Positions 1 to 8,288 of a stretch of DNA of 62,372 nucleotides are shown here, piece after piece. The notes under the pieces are model-generated. The model made no database searches. It was given only the letters and a program-made list of their open reading frames with translations, and was not told the origin of the DNA. A program made the position numbers and the translations under genes. Numbering within the stretch: the first letter of the stretch is position 1; each line of letters opens with the position of its first letter. Source of the stretch: Candidatus Gastranaerophilales bacterium (GTDB lineage: Bacteria; Cyanobacteriota; Vampirovibrionia; Gastranaerophilales; Gastranaerophilaceae); the NCBI GenBank assembly GCA_944327225.1, contig CALVGZ010000011.1, forward strand, positions 1-62,372, given 5' to 3'.

Positions 1-15
1 TGCTGCTCCTTTTTG

Positions 16-23
16 TGTATAAT
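16..23 (+). promoter_or_regulatory. -10 hexamer of csoR-like gene, leaderless layout
   Basis: A perfect TATAAT sits at 18-23, preceded directly by TG. The A of the ATG at 30 lies 7 nt after the last base of the hexamer, exactly where transcription would start. There is no room for a ribosome binding site. The same spacing recurs at many other genes in this window. Confidence 0.6.
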
Positions 24-29
24 GAAAGT

Positions 30-338
30 ATGAAAAAAGAGTCTACAAACGATATGAACAGCAAAAATTTAAATAACCCGAGCCACAAACATGAGATACC
101 TCGCCTAAACAGGGCAATAGGTCAGTTGGAAGGTATCAAAAAAATGATTGAAGAACAACGATATTGTCCGGATATTATTGTGCAGCTCAAGGCTGTACGT
201 TCTGCAATTAAACATGTTGAAAGCAATATATTGAAAACACATCTTGAAGAATGTGTTGCTAAGTCTTTTTCTGATTCTGAAATTGCAAAAGAAAAAATTA
301 TGGAAATTAAAACTCTGCTTGATAAAATGCAGAGTTAA
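30..338 (+). CDS. csoR: CsoR/RcnR-family metal-sensing transcriptional repressor
   Basis: A small all-helical DNA-binding repressor of the CsoR/RcnR/FrmR family, which releases operator DNA when it binds copper or a related signal. A GTG at 15 in the same frame would give five extra residues, and there Cys51, His76 and Cys80 show the C-x24-H-x3-C ligand pattern of copper-type CsoR (subtract 5 for the start used here). The family core RLNRAIGQLEGIKKMI is intact. I chose ATG 30 because TATAAT lies 7 nt upstream of it; a second ATG lies at 54. The upstream neighbour is outside the window. The cation exporter that follows is convergent, so it is not in the same transcript. Family assignment is firm; the metal is inferred from ligand spacing. 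Confidence 0.85.
   Translation: MKKESTNDMNSKNLNNPSHKHEIPRLNRAIGQLEGIKKMIEEQRYCPDIIVQLKAVRSAIKHVESNILKTHLEECVAKSFSDSEIAKEKIMEIKTLLDKMQS
311..336 (+). terminator. possible terminator overlapping the csoR stop
   Basis: An 8-bp perfect stem (AACTCTGC / GCAGAGTT) with a 10-nt loop spans the last codons of the repressor gene and reaches into its stop codon. The sequence after it is A/T-rich but not a clean T run, so this is only a moderate intrinsic terminator. Confidence 0.4.
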
Positions 339-530
339 CTTATATATTTTAATTTGTTTTTAGATAGTAACTTTATATTCTTAAAATTGCAAATTTGCTC
401 ATTTATTTAATATTTCAAATTTTATGTTGCCCAAAATAATCAAACCATTTGAACTAAATAATCAAACCATGTGTTCTTTTACAACTATAACAAAATATAT
501 ATCTCTTTAATTTTAATTTATTTATTTTTT
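339..530. other. AT-rich intergenic stretch with a direct repeat
   Basis: This gap between the convergent csoR-like and cation-exporter genes shows no open reading frame above about 25 codons. Its only visible structure is a 15-bp direct repeat, annotated separately. Nothing else was recognised. Confidence 0.5.
434..470. repeat. 15-bp direct repeat, 22-bp period
   Basis: AAATAATCAAACCAT occurs at 434-448 and again at 456-470, identical, with start-to-start distance 22 bp (about two helical turns). A weaker relative, GTAATCAAAACA, lies near 534-545. The spacing would suit a protein binding site on one DNA face, but no adjacent promoter is evident. Confidence 0.5.
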
Positions 531-647
531 TCAGTAATCAAAACAAGTTATATTTCCAATATTTTTTGTCAAAGCATTTCTTGTTGCATTTGATACTATT
601 TCGATTAAAACCTCCGGTTTATCAGAATTCAAAGCGAAAACATACAT
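531..647 (-). CDS. small ORF downstream of the cation exporter
   Basis: A 38-residue frame starts 5 bases after the exporter stop codon and reads from MYVFALNSDKPE to NITCFDY. Its composition looks protein-like (mixed charged, aliphatic and aromatic residues), unlike random AT-rich frames here. No ribosome binding site precedes the ATG, so translation would have to be coupled to the exporter. It could equally be the remnant of a longer gene. No family recognised. Confidence 0.3.
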   Translation of the reverse strand: MYVFALNSDKPEVLIEIVSNATRNALTKNIGNITCFDY

Positions 648-652
648 TTAAA

Positions 653-1546
653 TTATATTTTAGTATAAACAATTGGTTCAATATGGATAATTGTTTCGGT
701 ATTTCCGATTTTTTCGCTTAAAATATTTTCAACTTCATTACAGAATTTATGACTGTCTTTAACGCTCATATCGCCATTTACGCAAATAGTTATTTCTATA
801 TTTTTTCTAACACCTGATTTTCTTGTTTTTAATTTGTCAATTTCAAATTCGCAGTTACTTTTTAAAAGATTTATTGCATAAATTATCTCTTGCTCTTCTT
901 TTTCTGAAAGGCTTTCATCAAGCAAATTTGAAACAGTTTTTCTGCAAATTGAATAACCTGCTTGTAAAATTAAAACCGCAACAATTAAAGCTATTATGGG
1001 GTCAAGAATATGAATATTTGTAATTTTAATTAAAAATAATCCAACTACAACGCCTAAGGAAGTATAAATATCCGTTCTTAAATGCTCTGCATCGGCAAAA
1101 AGTGCAATAGAGCCTGTTTTCTTTGCCGTTTTAAAAAGATGACAACTAACCAAAGCATTAATTACAACCGAAAAAAGCATAATATAAATAGCTAAATCAA
1201 CGCTTATTTGGGGTTGTGTGTGGGCAATCAGTTTTTTAGATGCCTCATAAACAATATACAATCCGGCCAATATAATTAATGTACCTTCGATTAGTCCTGA
1301 AAAATCTTCATATTTTCCATGTCCGAACGCATGGTCTTTATCAGCAGGCATAGCGGATTTTTTTACTGCAAAAAATGCAATAAATGAAGCTAACAAGTCA
1401 CTCATTGAATGAATGGCTTCAGAGATTATACTGAATGAATTTGTAATTATCCCTGCTATTAGTTTTAATATGATTAAAGATGAATTTGAAAATATGGATA
1501 ATTTTGCAGCTTTTTCATTAGTTTTTGGATTTATTATTTTATTCAT
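653..1546 (-). CDS. Cation diffusion facilitator (zinc/iron efflux, FieF/ZitB type)
   Basis: A 297-residue inner-membrane CDF transporter that exports divalent metal by proton antiport. The first ~200 residues hold six membrane segments and the remainder the cytoplasmic domain. The two transport-site signatures are visible: H46-x3-D50 in the second membrane segment and H155-x3-D159 in the fifth. The His-rich loop HAFGHGKYED (72-81) is typical of the family. An HD/HD site favours zinc over iron, but this is an inference. The start is set by AAGGA about 8 nt upstream. The gene is convergent with the csoR-like gene, and a small frame follows closely downstream. Confidence 0.93.
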   Translation of the reverse strand: MNKIINPKTNEKAAKLSIFSNSSLIILKLIAGIITNSFSIISEAIHSMSDLLASFIAFFAVKKSAMPADKDHAFGHGKYEDFSGLIEGTLIILAGLYIVYEASKKLIAHTQPQISVDLAIYIMLFSVVINALVSCHLFKTAKKTGSIALFADAEHLRTDIYTSLGVVVGLFLIKITNIHILDPIIALIVAVLILQAGYSICRKTVSNLLDESLSEKEEQEIIYAINLLKSNCEFEIDKLKTRKSGVRKNIEITICVNGDMSVKDSHKFCNEVENILSEKIGNTETIIHIEPIVYTKI

Positions 1547-1682
1547 TTAAAATCCTTTGATTGTATATAATTATTATTCTAACATAAGTTTAAATATTGA
1601 CATTAGAACTATATCAAAATATCATGAATACTGTAATTGCTTGGTATTGTATAAATTTTTAAATTTTAGTGTGAGGTGTACG

Positions 1683-2585
1683 ATGAAAATTTCCCCGGTT
1701 ACTTTTAATTTTAATAATTACAGATATAATTTAGCTAATAAAAGAATTAATTTTATGGGACAGGATTTGTTCTTGAAAAGTACGGACAATAATATCCAAA
1801 TGAAAAATGAAGAAGTGTTAAATAAAATTTTGAGTGAATTTGAAGATTTGGATGGAGTAGAAGCTATTGGAATTGGCGGGTCTAGTGCCTCAAAGAAAGC
1901 CGATTCTTCTTCTGACATTGATATATATGTCTTCACTTCAAAAGATATTCCAACAGAACAAAGAGAAAAGATTATACAAAAATATTCATCAAAATATGAT
2001 GTAGGACAAGATTACTTTGGTCCGGATGATGAATTTTATGTTGATTCAATGGATAAAGATTTTGATATTGTATATTTTGACAAAAAATGGATTGAAGATA
2101 ACTATGAAAATGTTTGGATAAACGGTAATCTGTCAAACGGATATACAACTTGTTTTTTATATACTTTGAGCATACTTGATGTAAAACACGATAAAACAGG
2201 TTGGCTTGAAAATTTAAAAGCTCAGCTAAATACTCCTTATCCTAAGAAATTGCAAGAAAATATAATTCAAAGAAATATGATGTTATTGAAAGATAAGCCT
2301 TTTGCTTCTTATTATGCTCAATTACAAAAGGCAGTTAAAAGAAAAGATTTTAATAGCGTAAATCATAGAATTGCAGCATTTTTAGAAAGTTATTTTGATA
2401 TAATTTTTGCAAGAAATGAATTACTGCACCCGGGTGAAAAAAGATTGGTTGAATATGCTAATGCTAATTGTAAGGTTTTACCTAAAGATTTTGAAAAAGA
2501 TGTAGACGATTTAGTTGTCGCACCCGTTGATAGAAAAACGCAAATTGCATCTAAAATGATTGAAAACCTAAAGGAAATTTTATAA
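1683..2585 (+). CDS. Nucleotidyltransferase-fold protein with F-x-G leader
   Basis: A 300-residue protein with the polymerase-beta-type nucleotidyltransferase signature. The glycine-serine loop IGIGGSSASKKAD is followed by SDIDIYVF, where the two Asp residues should bind Mg, and a third acidic site lies at FDIVYF. The C-terminal half is helical (HRIAAFLESYFDIIFARNE), as in stand-alone nucleotidyltransferases with a DUF4037-like tail. The frame is open back to 1557, but ATG 1683 follows GAGGTG and gives the start MKISPV. Residues 22-26 (INFMG) match the F-x-G element seen in other proteins here. The transferred group and target are unknown. It stands alone between genes on the other strand. 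Confidence 0.7.
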   Translation: MKISPVTFNFNNYRYNLANKRINFMGQDLFLKSTDNNIQMKNEEVLNKILSEFEDLDGVEAIGIGGSSASKKADSSSDIDIYVFTSKDIPTEQREKIIQKYSSKYDVGQDYFGPDDEFYVDSMDKDFDIVYFDKKWIEDNYENVWINGNLSNGYTTCFLYTLSILDVKHDKTGWLENLKAQLNTPYPKKLQENIIQRNMMLLKDKPFASYYAQLQKAVKRKDFNSVNHRIAAFLESYFDIIFARNELLHPGEKRLVEYANANCKVLPKDFEKDVDDLVVAPVDRKTQIASKMIENLKEIL

Positions 2586-2625
2586 GTTATTAGTTTTAAT
2601 TGCTAATAATTATTACAATATAAAA

Positions 2626-5325
2626 TTAAATATTTAATTCGCTGTAATCTATATTGTTTAAAATTATTTCAGGTTTTTTAAACTCGGGTATTTTTGCTTG
2701 TTTTATTATTTTTTTTGTTTTTGTTTCTCTGCCTATTGACCATCTTAAACCAACCTGCAAACCAATTCCATTTCTTCCACCGTTTGTAATATATGCTTGA
2801 ATAAAGCCAAGAAAGCTGTCTCCTATTCGTTTTTGAATTCCTGCACCGTATCTTACATAAGGTTTTACGGATAATTCGGGTAAGTAAACATCATTTGCAT
2901 AAAATCTTGATTCATCCAAAATATTCCAAGCAACAGAAACAGCTATATAAGGTTGTAAAAGATTTTTTAAATTGCCTATTATTTTTATTTGCGGTTCAAT
3001 ATGCAAAGCGTTTAAAGGCTTAGAATCTATCAAAACACCTTCTGATGCAGTATAATCAAAAACATTTACAAAAGTATAAGATGTCATTATATTTGGTTGA
3101 ATAATAAATTTATCCTCAAATAAAGGTATATTGAAGCCCGTTTTTTGGGCTATACCAGCATTTAGCATGGAAAAACTATCATTTCCAAAATATGTATTTG
3201 CTTTTGCACTATTTGCACCGACGGAAATACTCCATAAAGAAAAGAAATTATTTTTATAAAAAGCACTAATCGCACCTAAAAAACCGCCGTTATTATAAAT
3301 GCCGATACCGTTAAATGCCTGATGAGAACCACTATAACCTCCATATCCTCCGTATAAATATTTCCAGCCTCTTTTTAAATTTAAAAGATTGCTTTCACCC
3401 CCAAAAATATTACCGTAAGAAACATTTGAAACATCAGGGCCATTTTTTAAAGGTACTTTTTCAAATGTTGTAAAAGGTCTTAACCAAATTCCTTTATTTT
3501 CTTCAGGTATCGACAAAGGCGAAAACATAAATTGATTTTGACTTGCATCTACAATTTTATTATAACAATCAAAAGCAACTCTTCTTTTTTTATCCAGCAC
3601 CATAACCATATCAAGATTTGAAAAAACATTATTAAATGTATCTATTTGATTAAGATATCCGGCAAGTTGAGCCGCAATAGCAGGTGCGTAAACTGATAAA
3701 TCAAAACCCTGTCTGGTGAAATCAAAATAACCGTTAGTTGAATTATATGATGACAAATAATCATAAATAGGGGTTTTTATGATTTGAGTATTGTATTTAA
3801 CGGAATTTTTTAAGACAGAATCAGCAAAAGGAATTGAAATATATTCTCCCTCAGGAACACCGATCAAAGAAAGGTTTGGAACAAATATACTACCTGATCC
3901 GCTTAAACTGTCAGCATTAATTGTATCCATTGTATTTGTTAAAAAATCAACATCAGGATAAACATTAGACTGTCCGGTTAAACTTAAAATGTCGAAATTC
4001 ACATTATCTATCTGATTATTTTGCATATTGAAATTAACATTATTTAAAAAACTGGTTAATTTAGCATTAAAATAGCTACTTCCTTCAAGAATATTAACAG
4101 TCCCGCCGTTTAAAGAAAAATTACCCGTATAATTTGAATTATTACCACCTAAATTTAAAACTCCGTTATCATTTTTATATATTTCGCCGCTTCCTCTAAT
4201 GCCACTATATATATTTGTTGTACCGTCGCCATTAAAATTTATTGTATTAATATTAAAAATATCGTTTAATCCGCTTGAATCCCTATTATCTTTAAAAGTC
4301 GAATTTATAATAGTTAAAATGCCTTGATTACCAATAGCTCCACCTCTTGTGTTTTGAGCACTTAAATAATTATTTACAAAAGTTGAATCTTGAATTGTGA
4401 TATTTCCATCCATATAATTATAAATAGCTCCGCCCGATGAATCTACATCAGAGCTTATGTAATTATTACTAAAAACACTATTTAAAATATTTAAACTCGA
4501 ATTATTGTGAATTGCCCCGCCATAGGAAAGCGAGCCGTCATTTCCAATAATATGATTATTTAGAAAATAACTGTTTTCTATGTTCATATTTCCTGTATTA
4601 TAAATGCTTCCACCAAACAAATTAGCATTTGTGTCTTGGGTTATGGCGGAATTATCATTAAATAAACTGTTTGATATATTCATTGTTGCACCTTTTAAAT
4701 TAAAAATCGCTCCGCCATAAGAAAAGGCACTTCCATTTGTATAATTTCTGCTAAAAACAGAATCATTAATATTTATTGTATTTGCCCCTGATTCATTTCC
4801 GATAGCTCCACCTTCTGCAGTTCCCCCAAAGGTATAGTTATTGCTAAAAAGAGAAGAATCTATTGTTATTGTTCCTTTCTTTACATTATAAACTGCTCCG
4901 GCAAAAGCAAAATTACTACCTTGAGCATTTGCATAATTATCAATAAAAGCAGAATTTGATATTATTGTATTACCATTTTCGTTATATATAGCTCCTGCGT
5001 AATAATAGTAATTATAAAATTGACCTTTGCAATTTATTATTTTTAAATTGTTAAAGACACCTCCATCATTTAATACAAATCCTCCAAAAATATCTTTGCC
5101 GTCTATACTGTGGCTATCTCCTTGAAAAGTTAAATTTTTGGAATAAAAACTATTTCCGATTGAATTATCCGAAATTAAATCATCTAAAATGGTTATAGTA
5201 TCACCATTTACACTTTCTGAACCTGAAAGCAAAAGCTCATCAAAATTGCTAACATAAATATTATTAGCTTCAGATTTAAGAGAAATGAATAAGATAAATA
5301 AAATATATAATAACCTCAACCTCAT
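2626..5325 (-). CDS. Secreted beta-helix protein with GGAI/FxxN repeats and autotransporter barrel
   Basis: An 899-residue surface protein. Residues 1-20 form a Sec signal peptide (hydrophobic core, then SEA). Residues ~100-350 hold eight repeats of a GGAI-like motif (AGAIYN, AGAVYN, GGAIGN, GGAIFN, GGSIYN, GGAIHN, GGAIYN, GGAIGN), alternating with eight F-x-x-N motifs (FIDN, FSNN, FSRN, FNDN, FLNN, FSNN, FVNN, FKDN). This is the signature of chlamydial polymorphic membrane proteins and predicts a right-handed beta-helix. Residues ~600-860 resemble an autotransporter barrel (GIWLRPF at the start, IGLQVGLRWSIG near the end). Unusually, ~37 Lys-rich residues follow the barrel. There is no Shine-Dalgarno; TATTAT lies 6 nt before the ATG. 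Adhesin role is inferred. Confidence 0.82.
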   Translation of the reverse strand: MRLRLLYILFILFISLKSEANNIYVSNFDELLLSGSESVNGDTITILDDLISDNSIGNSFYSKNLTFQGDSHSIDGKDIFGGFVLNDGGVFNNLKIINCKGQFYNYYYYAGAIYNENGNTIISNSAFIDNYANAQGSNFAFAGAVYNVKKGTITIDSSLFSNNYTFGGTAEGGAIGNESGANTININDSVFSRNYTNGSAFSYGGAIFNLKGATMNISNSLFNDNSAITQDTNANLFGGSIYNTGNMNIENSYFLNNHIIGNDGSLSYGGAIHNNSSLNILNSVFSNNYISSDVDSSGGAIYNYMDGNITIQDSTFVNNYLSAQNTRGGAIGNQGILTIINSTFKDNRDSSGLNDIFNINTINFNGDGTTNIYSGIRGSGEIYKNDNGVLNLGGNNSNYTGNFSLNGGTVNILEGSSYFNAKLTSFLNNVNFNMQNNQIDNVNFDILSLTGQSNVYPDVDFLTNTMDTINADSLSGSGSIFVPNLSLIGVPEGEYISIPFADSVLKNSVKYNTQIIKTPIYDYLSSYNSTNGYFDFTRQGFDLSVYAPAIAAQLAGYLNQIDTFNNVFSNLDMVMVLDKKRRVAFDCYNKIVDASQNQFMFSPLSIPEENKGIWLRPFTTFEKVPLKNGPDVSNVSYGNIFGGESNLLNLKRGWKYLYGGYGGYSGSHQAFNGIGIYNNGGFLGAISAFYKNNFFSLWSISVGANSAKANTYFGNDSFSMLNAGIAQKTGFNIPLFEDKFIIQPNIMTSYTFVNVFDYTASEGVLIDSKPLNALHIEPQIKIIGNLKNLLQPYIAVSVAWNILDESRFYANDVYLPELSVKPYVRYGAGIQKRIGDSFLGFIQAYITNGGRNGIGLQVGLRWSIGRETKTKKIIKQAKIPEFKKPEIILNNIDYSELNI

Positions 5326-5337
5326 TTGATAATAATA
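5326..5337 (-). promoter_or_regulatory. -10 hexamer of the Pmp-like gene, leaderless layout
   Basis: On the minus strand TATTAT (5332-5337) is followed by six bases and then the ATG. No purine-rich ribosome binding site is present. Confidence 0.5.
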
Positions 5338-5393
5338 TTGGTTATCTTTTCATTTTAAATTAGCTAAAAGACTAGTCCAAATAAGCAAATAAA

Positions 5394-8135
5394 TTAATTC
5401 ATATTCCAATTTGGCTGTCTTCTATATAAAGTAATTAATTCTCCTGTCGGTGCAAAAATTGTTTCAATAATATCGGAATCTAATTTATGATTTTCTATTA
5501 TTCTTTGGCTATAGTTACTGCCTTTTACTAATAACGGTTTTTTGTTATAAATTGTATAAAAGATATTTTTGAGTTTTTCTTTTGTCTCGGGTGTATATAA
5601 TTCAGAAATATCATTTGCATTGCTAAGTACAAATCTGTCAATTGCTCTAAGTTTTGAGTGTAAAGTTAAATTTATAAATTTATCTTCATTTGGATATTTT
5701 AACCAATCATCAGAATTAACAAACTCAATAAATTCTTTAGGTAAAATTTCAATCAATGCTCTTATATATAAATAATCAGATATATTATCATCCAAACCAA
5801 GACTTTTTTTGTCTATTTTTAATAATCTTATAATATTTTGATAAGACTCACTTGATTTATTCATTTTAAATACAATTTCTTCAGCAATATTTTTTGCACT
5901 GTATTCTACCTTTTCATTAATTTTTGAACCAGGTAAAGCACTTATAAAATTTGAATCTTCTGAAACTCCATGGATTCCATTAATTATCTCAATAAGAGTA
6001 TTATTTAAAATCATAGGCGAGCTTAGAAGTTTTTTCATATCAACACAACAAATGTTATGAGCATTAATCTTTAAAGGCAATTCCAAGCTTATAATCTTTG
6101 CTTTAAGCATACCAAGCAATTTGTTGCATGCTTCAAAATCAACATCTTCGGGTAAATTTTTTAAATAAGAAATTATTTTATCATTTGACTCAGCAGTTTC
6201 TGAGTATTCTCTTATAAAATTACCCAAAGCAGTCAAAGACGGAACCTTTTTATCGGCAATTAAGGTTAAAATTTCTTTTCTTTTTTTGTCGTCTTTAATT
6301 TTAGATAAAAATTCATCAAGTTTTTCTTTGGATTTTACTAAAAACCCTGAATTTAAATAAAAATCTAATCTATCTTTTGTTAAATCAGGTAAATTTTCAT
6401 CATAAATTGTTTTTATAATTTCGAGACAATTTTTTCTGTATTTAACGTTTTCAGGACTATTATCCAAACTAATTTTATTTTCATTAATAAATCTGATTGC
6501 TTGGTTATGCTCAAAATAGAGCATAAAACTTTTAATCAAATCAATTTTTTCTTGATATAAAGAATCATTTTGAATATCAAACTTTGATATATTTTTTAAT
6601 ATTTCTTTTATGGAAGTTTTTTCATCTTGAAATAAATTATAATATTTTTTGTAAATATTTAGTGCGGTTTCGCCGGCAAAATAGGTCCCTTCAGGACTAT
6701 TTATAAATTCTTCGATTTCATCTTTTACTCTGTAAAACTTGTCTTTTTCAGATAATAAAATATCGATGGGTGGGTTTTTTTGTTTTTTTGATAAATCAAA
6801 AATATTAAAAGAACTGCAATAATTAAAAAGCTCAATAAAGCTTTTGAATTTATCTTTAGTTAAAGCTATTTCTTTACTTCGAGTAAATTCATTATATAGT
6901 CGCAAAAAACCATTAGAACTTGTTATTTTAAATTTATTAACTAATTGTATAATAAGTTTTAAATAGTCTGTATTTCCTTCTTCTTCATCAAAAACCGCAT
7001 TTATCACATCACTAAATTTAATATAAAAATTCGATGCTTCTTTTTCGCCAATTCCTTCAATATCCATAATTAAGCCGGATATAAAATTTTTATTTATGAT
7101 TTGTTTTAAAATATCCGAATCATTACCTTCTATAAAAGACTTACTGCTTATTTTATTAAAATCGTCTACAGAAACATTATTTTCATATAATAATCTGTAA
7201 AATTTTATTTTAGATTCTATTCCGGCAAAGCCTTTATTATCCATTCCAAATAATTGCAATGATTTTAATTTTATATTTTTTTGACTAATTGCAATATCTA
7301 TAATTTCTGATAGACCGTCAAGGTTTTCTCCGTTATTTTTGTCATAAAAATAATCAACTATTTCAGGATTTAGAGAATATACTTTTTTTGCGTCCTTTTT
7401 TGAATTTTTTTCATTTTGTTTTAATATATCAGCTAAAAAAGCTATTTTTCTTTCATAAGTACTTCTTAAATAATCAATAGCTTCAATTTTACTTAAAATA
7501 TCTTCAAAGTCATTAAATTTAGGTTTTAAATGGTCAAATTTTTCTTCAAATTCTGATGATTGATTAACTCCTAATTCTTTCAAAAAATCTATATAGCGAT
7601 TTAATTCCTCAAAATCAGGCTTTTCTTTTTGTGCCTCTCGGTTATATAAATATAATAGTATATCTGGAAATTCTGCTAAGTCTGTTTTATTTGTCAATTT
7701 TCCGTATATTTTTACAGCCTGCACTTTTTGATTGGAAAAAATTTCTCTTGTTTGGGATGTTTTATTACATAATTTTGCAAAATTAGATAATTGACCAATT
7801 GTATATATTTCTGATTCATAAAATATTGGTAATACTACTTCAATTTTTGGCATTCGAGAAAAAACATCCGAAATTTTGGCATTTAAAAGATAGCTTTGCA
7901 TAAATTTATTTGTTTTATCTGATAAAACATTAATAAATGCGGTAATTGTTGTTTCTTTATAAAAATCTTCATTTAAATGTAAAGAAATTTTATTATCAAA
8001 TGTCCCTTTAAAAGCAATTTTTTCTTTTTTTTGAAAAACATCTTTTTTTAATGTTAAACTTGAATTATTTTCAACTTTTTTTTGTTTTAAATTTTTATTG
8101 AAAAAAAAATTATTTTCAAAATTATAAATCTTCAT
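5394..8135 (-). CDS. Large helical protein of unknown function with F-x-G leader
   Basis: A 913-residue protein with no recognised domain. It has no signal peptide and no membrane segment. It is Lys/Glu/Asn/Ile-rich and appears helical almost throughout. The N-terminus is MKIYNF, a low-complexity Asn/Lys stretch, then IAFKG at residues 40-44, matching the element in other proteins of the window. The extreme C-terminus (PTGELITLYRRQPNW) has a more globular composition. The start follows AGGGTGA on the minus strand, a motif resembling that before the GH13 gene. It lies 68 bp downstream of the Pmp-like gene's start and may be transcribed separately. Confidence 0.6.
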   Translation of the reverse strand: MKIYNFENNFFFNKNLKQKKVENNSSLTLKKDVFQKKEKIAFKGTFDNKISLHLNEDFYKETTITAFINVLSDKTNKFMQSYLLNAKISDVFSRMPKIEVVLPIFYESEIYTIGQLSNFAKLCNKTSQTREIFSNQKVQAVKIYGKLTNKTDLAEFPDILLYLYNREAQKEKPDFEELNRYIDFLKELGVNQSSEFEEKFDHLKPKFNDFEDILSKIEAIDYLRSTYERKIAFLADILKQNEKNSKKDAKKVYSLNPEIVDYFYDKNNGENLDGLSEIIDIAISQKNIKLKSLQLFGMDNKGFAGIESKIKFYRLLYENNVSVDDFNKISSKSFIEGNDSDILKQIINKNFISGLIMDIEGIGEKEASNFYIKFSDVINAVFDEEEGNTDYLKLIIQLVNKFKITSSNGFLRLYNEFTRSKEIALTKDKFKSFIELFNYCSSFNIFDLSKKQKNPPIDILLSEKDKFYRVKDEIEEFINSPEGTYFAGETALNIYKKYYNLFQDEKTSIKEILKNISKFDIQNDSLYQEKIDLIKSFMLYFEHNQAIRFINENKISLDNSPENVKYRKNCLEIIKTIYDENLPDLTKDRLDFYLNSGFLVKSKEKLDEFLSKIKDDKKRKEILTLIADKKVPSLTALGNFIREYSETAESNDKIISYLKNLPEDVDFEACNKLLGMLKAKIISLELPLKINAHNICCVDMKKLLSSPMILNNTLIEIINGIHGVSEDSNFISALPGSKINEKVEYSAKNIAEEIVFKMNKSSESYQNIIRLLKIDKKSLGLDDNISDYLYIRALIEILPKEFIEFVNSDDWLKYPNEDKFINLTLHSKLRAIDRFVLSNANDISELYTPETKEKLKNIFYTIYNKKPLLVKGSNYSQRIIENHKLDSDIIETIFAPTGELITLYRRQPNWNMN

Positions 8136-8288
8136 ACTTCACCCTATAGATTAATTAAAAAAAAGTTTTTACAATACTTGCTTTAAAATAGCCTAAAATT
8201 AAGAATTGTAAATTTTTATTAAAATGATTTAAAAATTATTAATAAATTTATGAAAAAATGCCGTTAATCATAAATGGGAACGGAATAA

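Noticed and set aside
434-470. CRISPR-like array
   Set aside because: Only two exact 15-bp copies with a 7-bp spacer, and no cas genes.
653-1546. CsoR-like repressor controlling the cation exporter as one operon
   Set aside because: The genes are convergent, with no shared promoter region.
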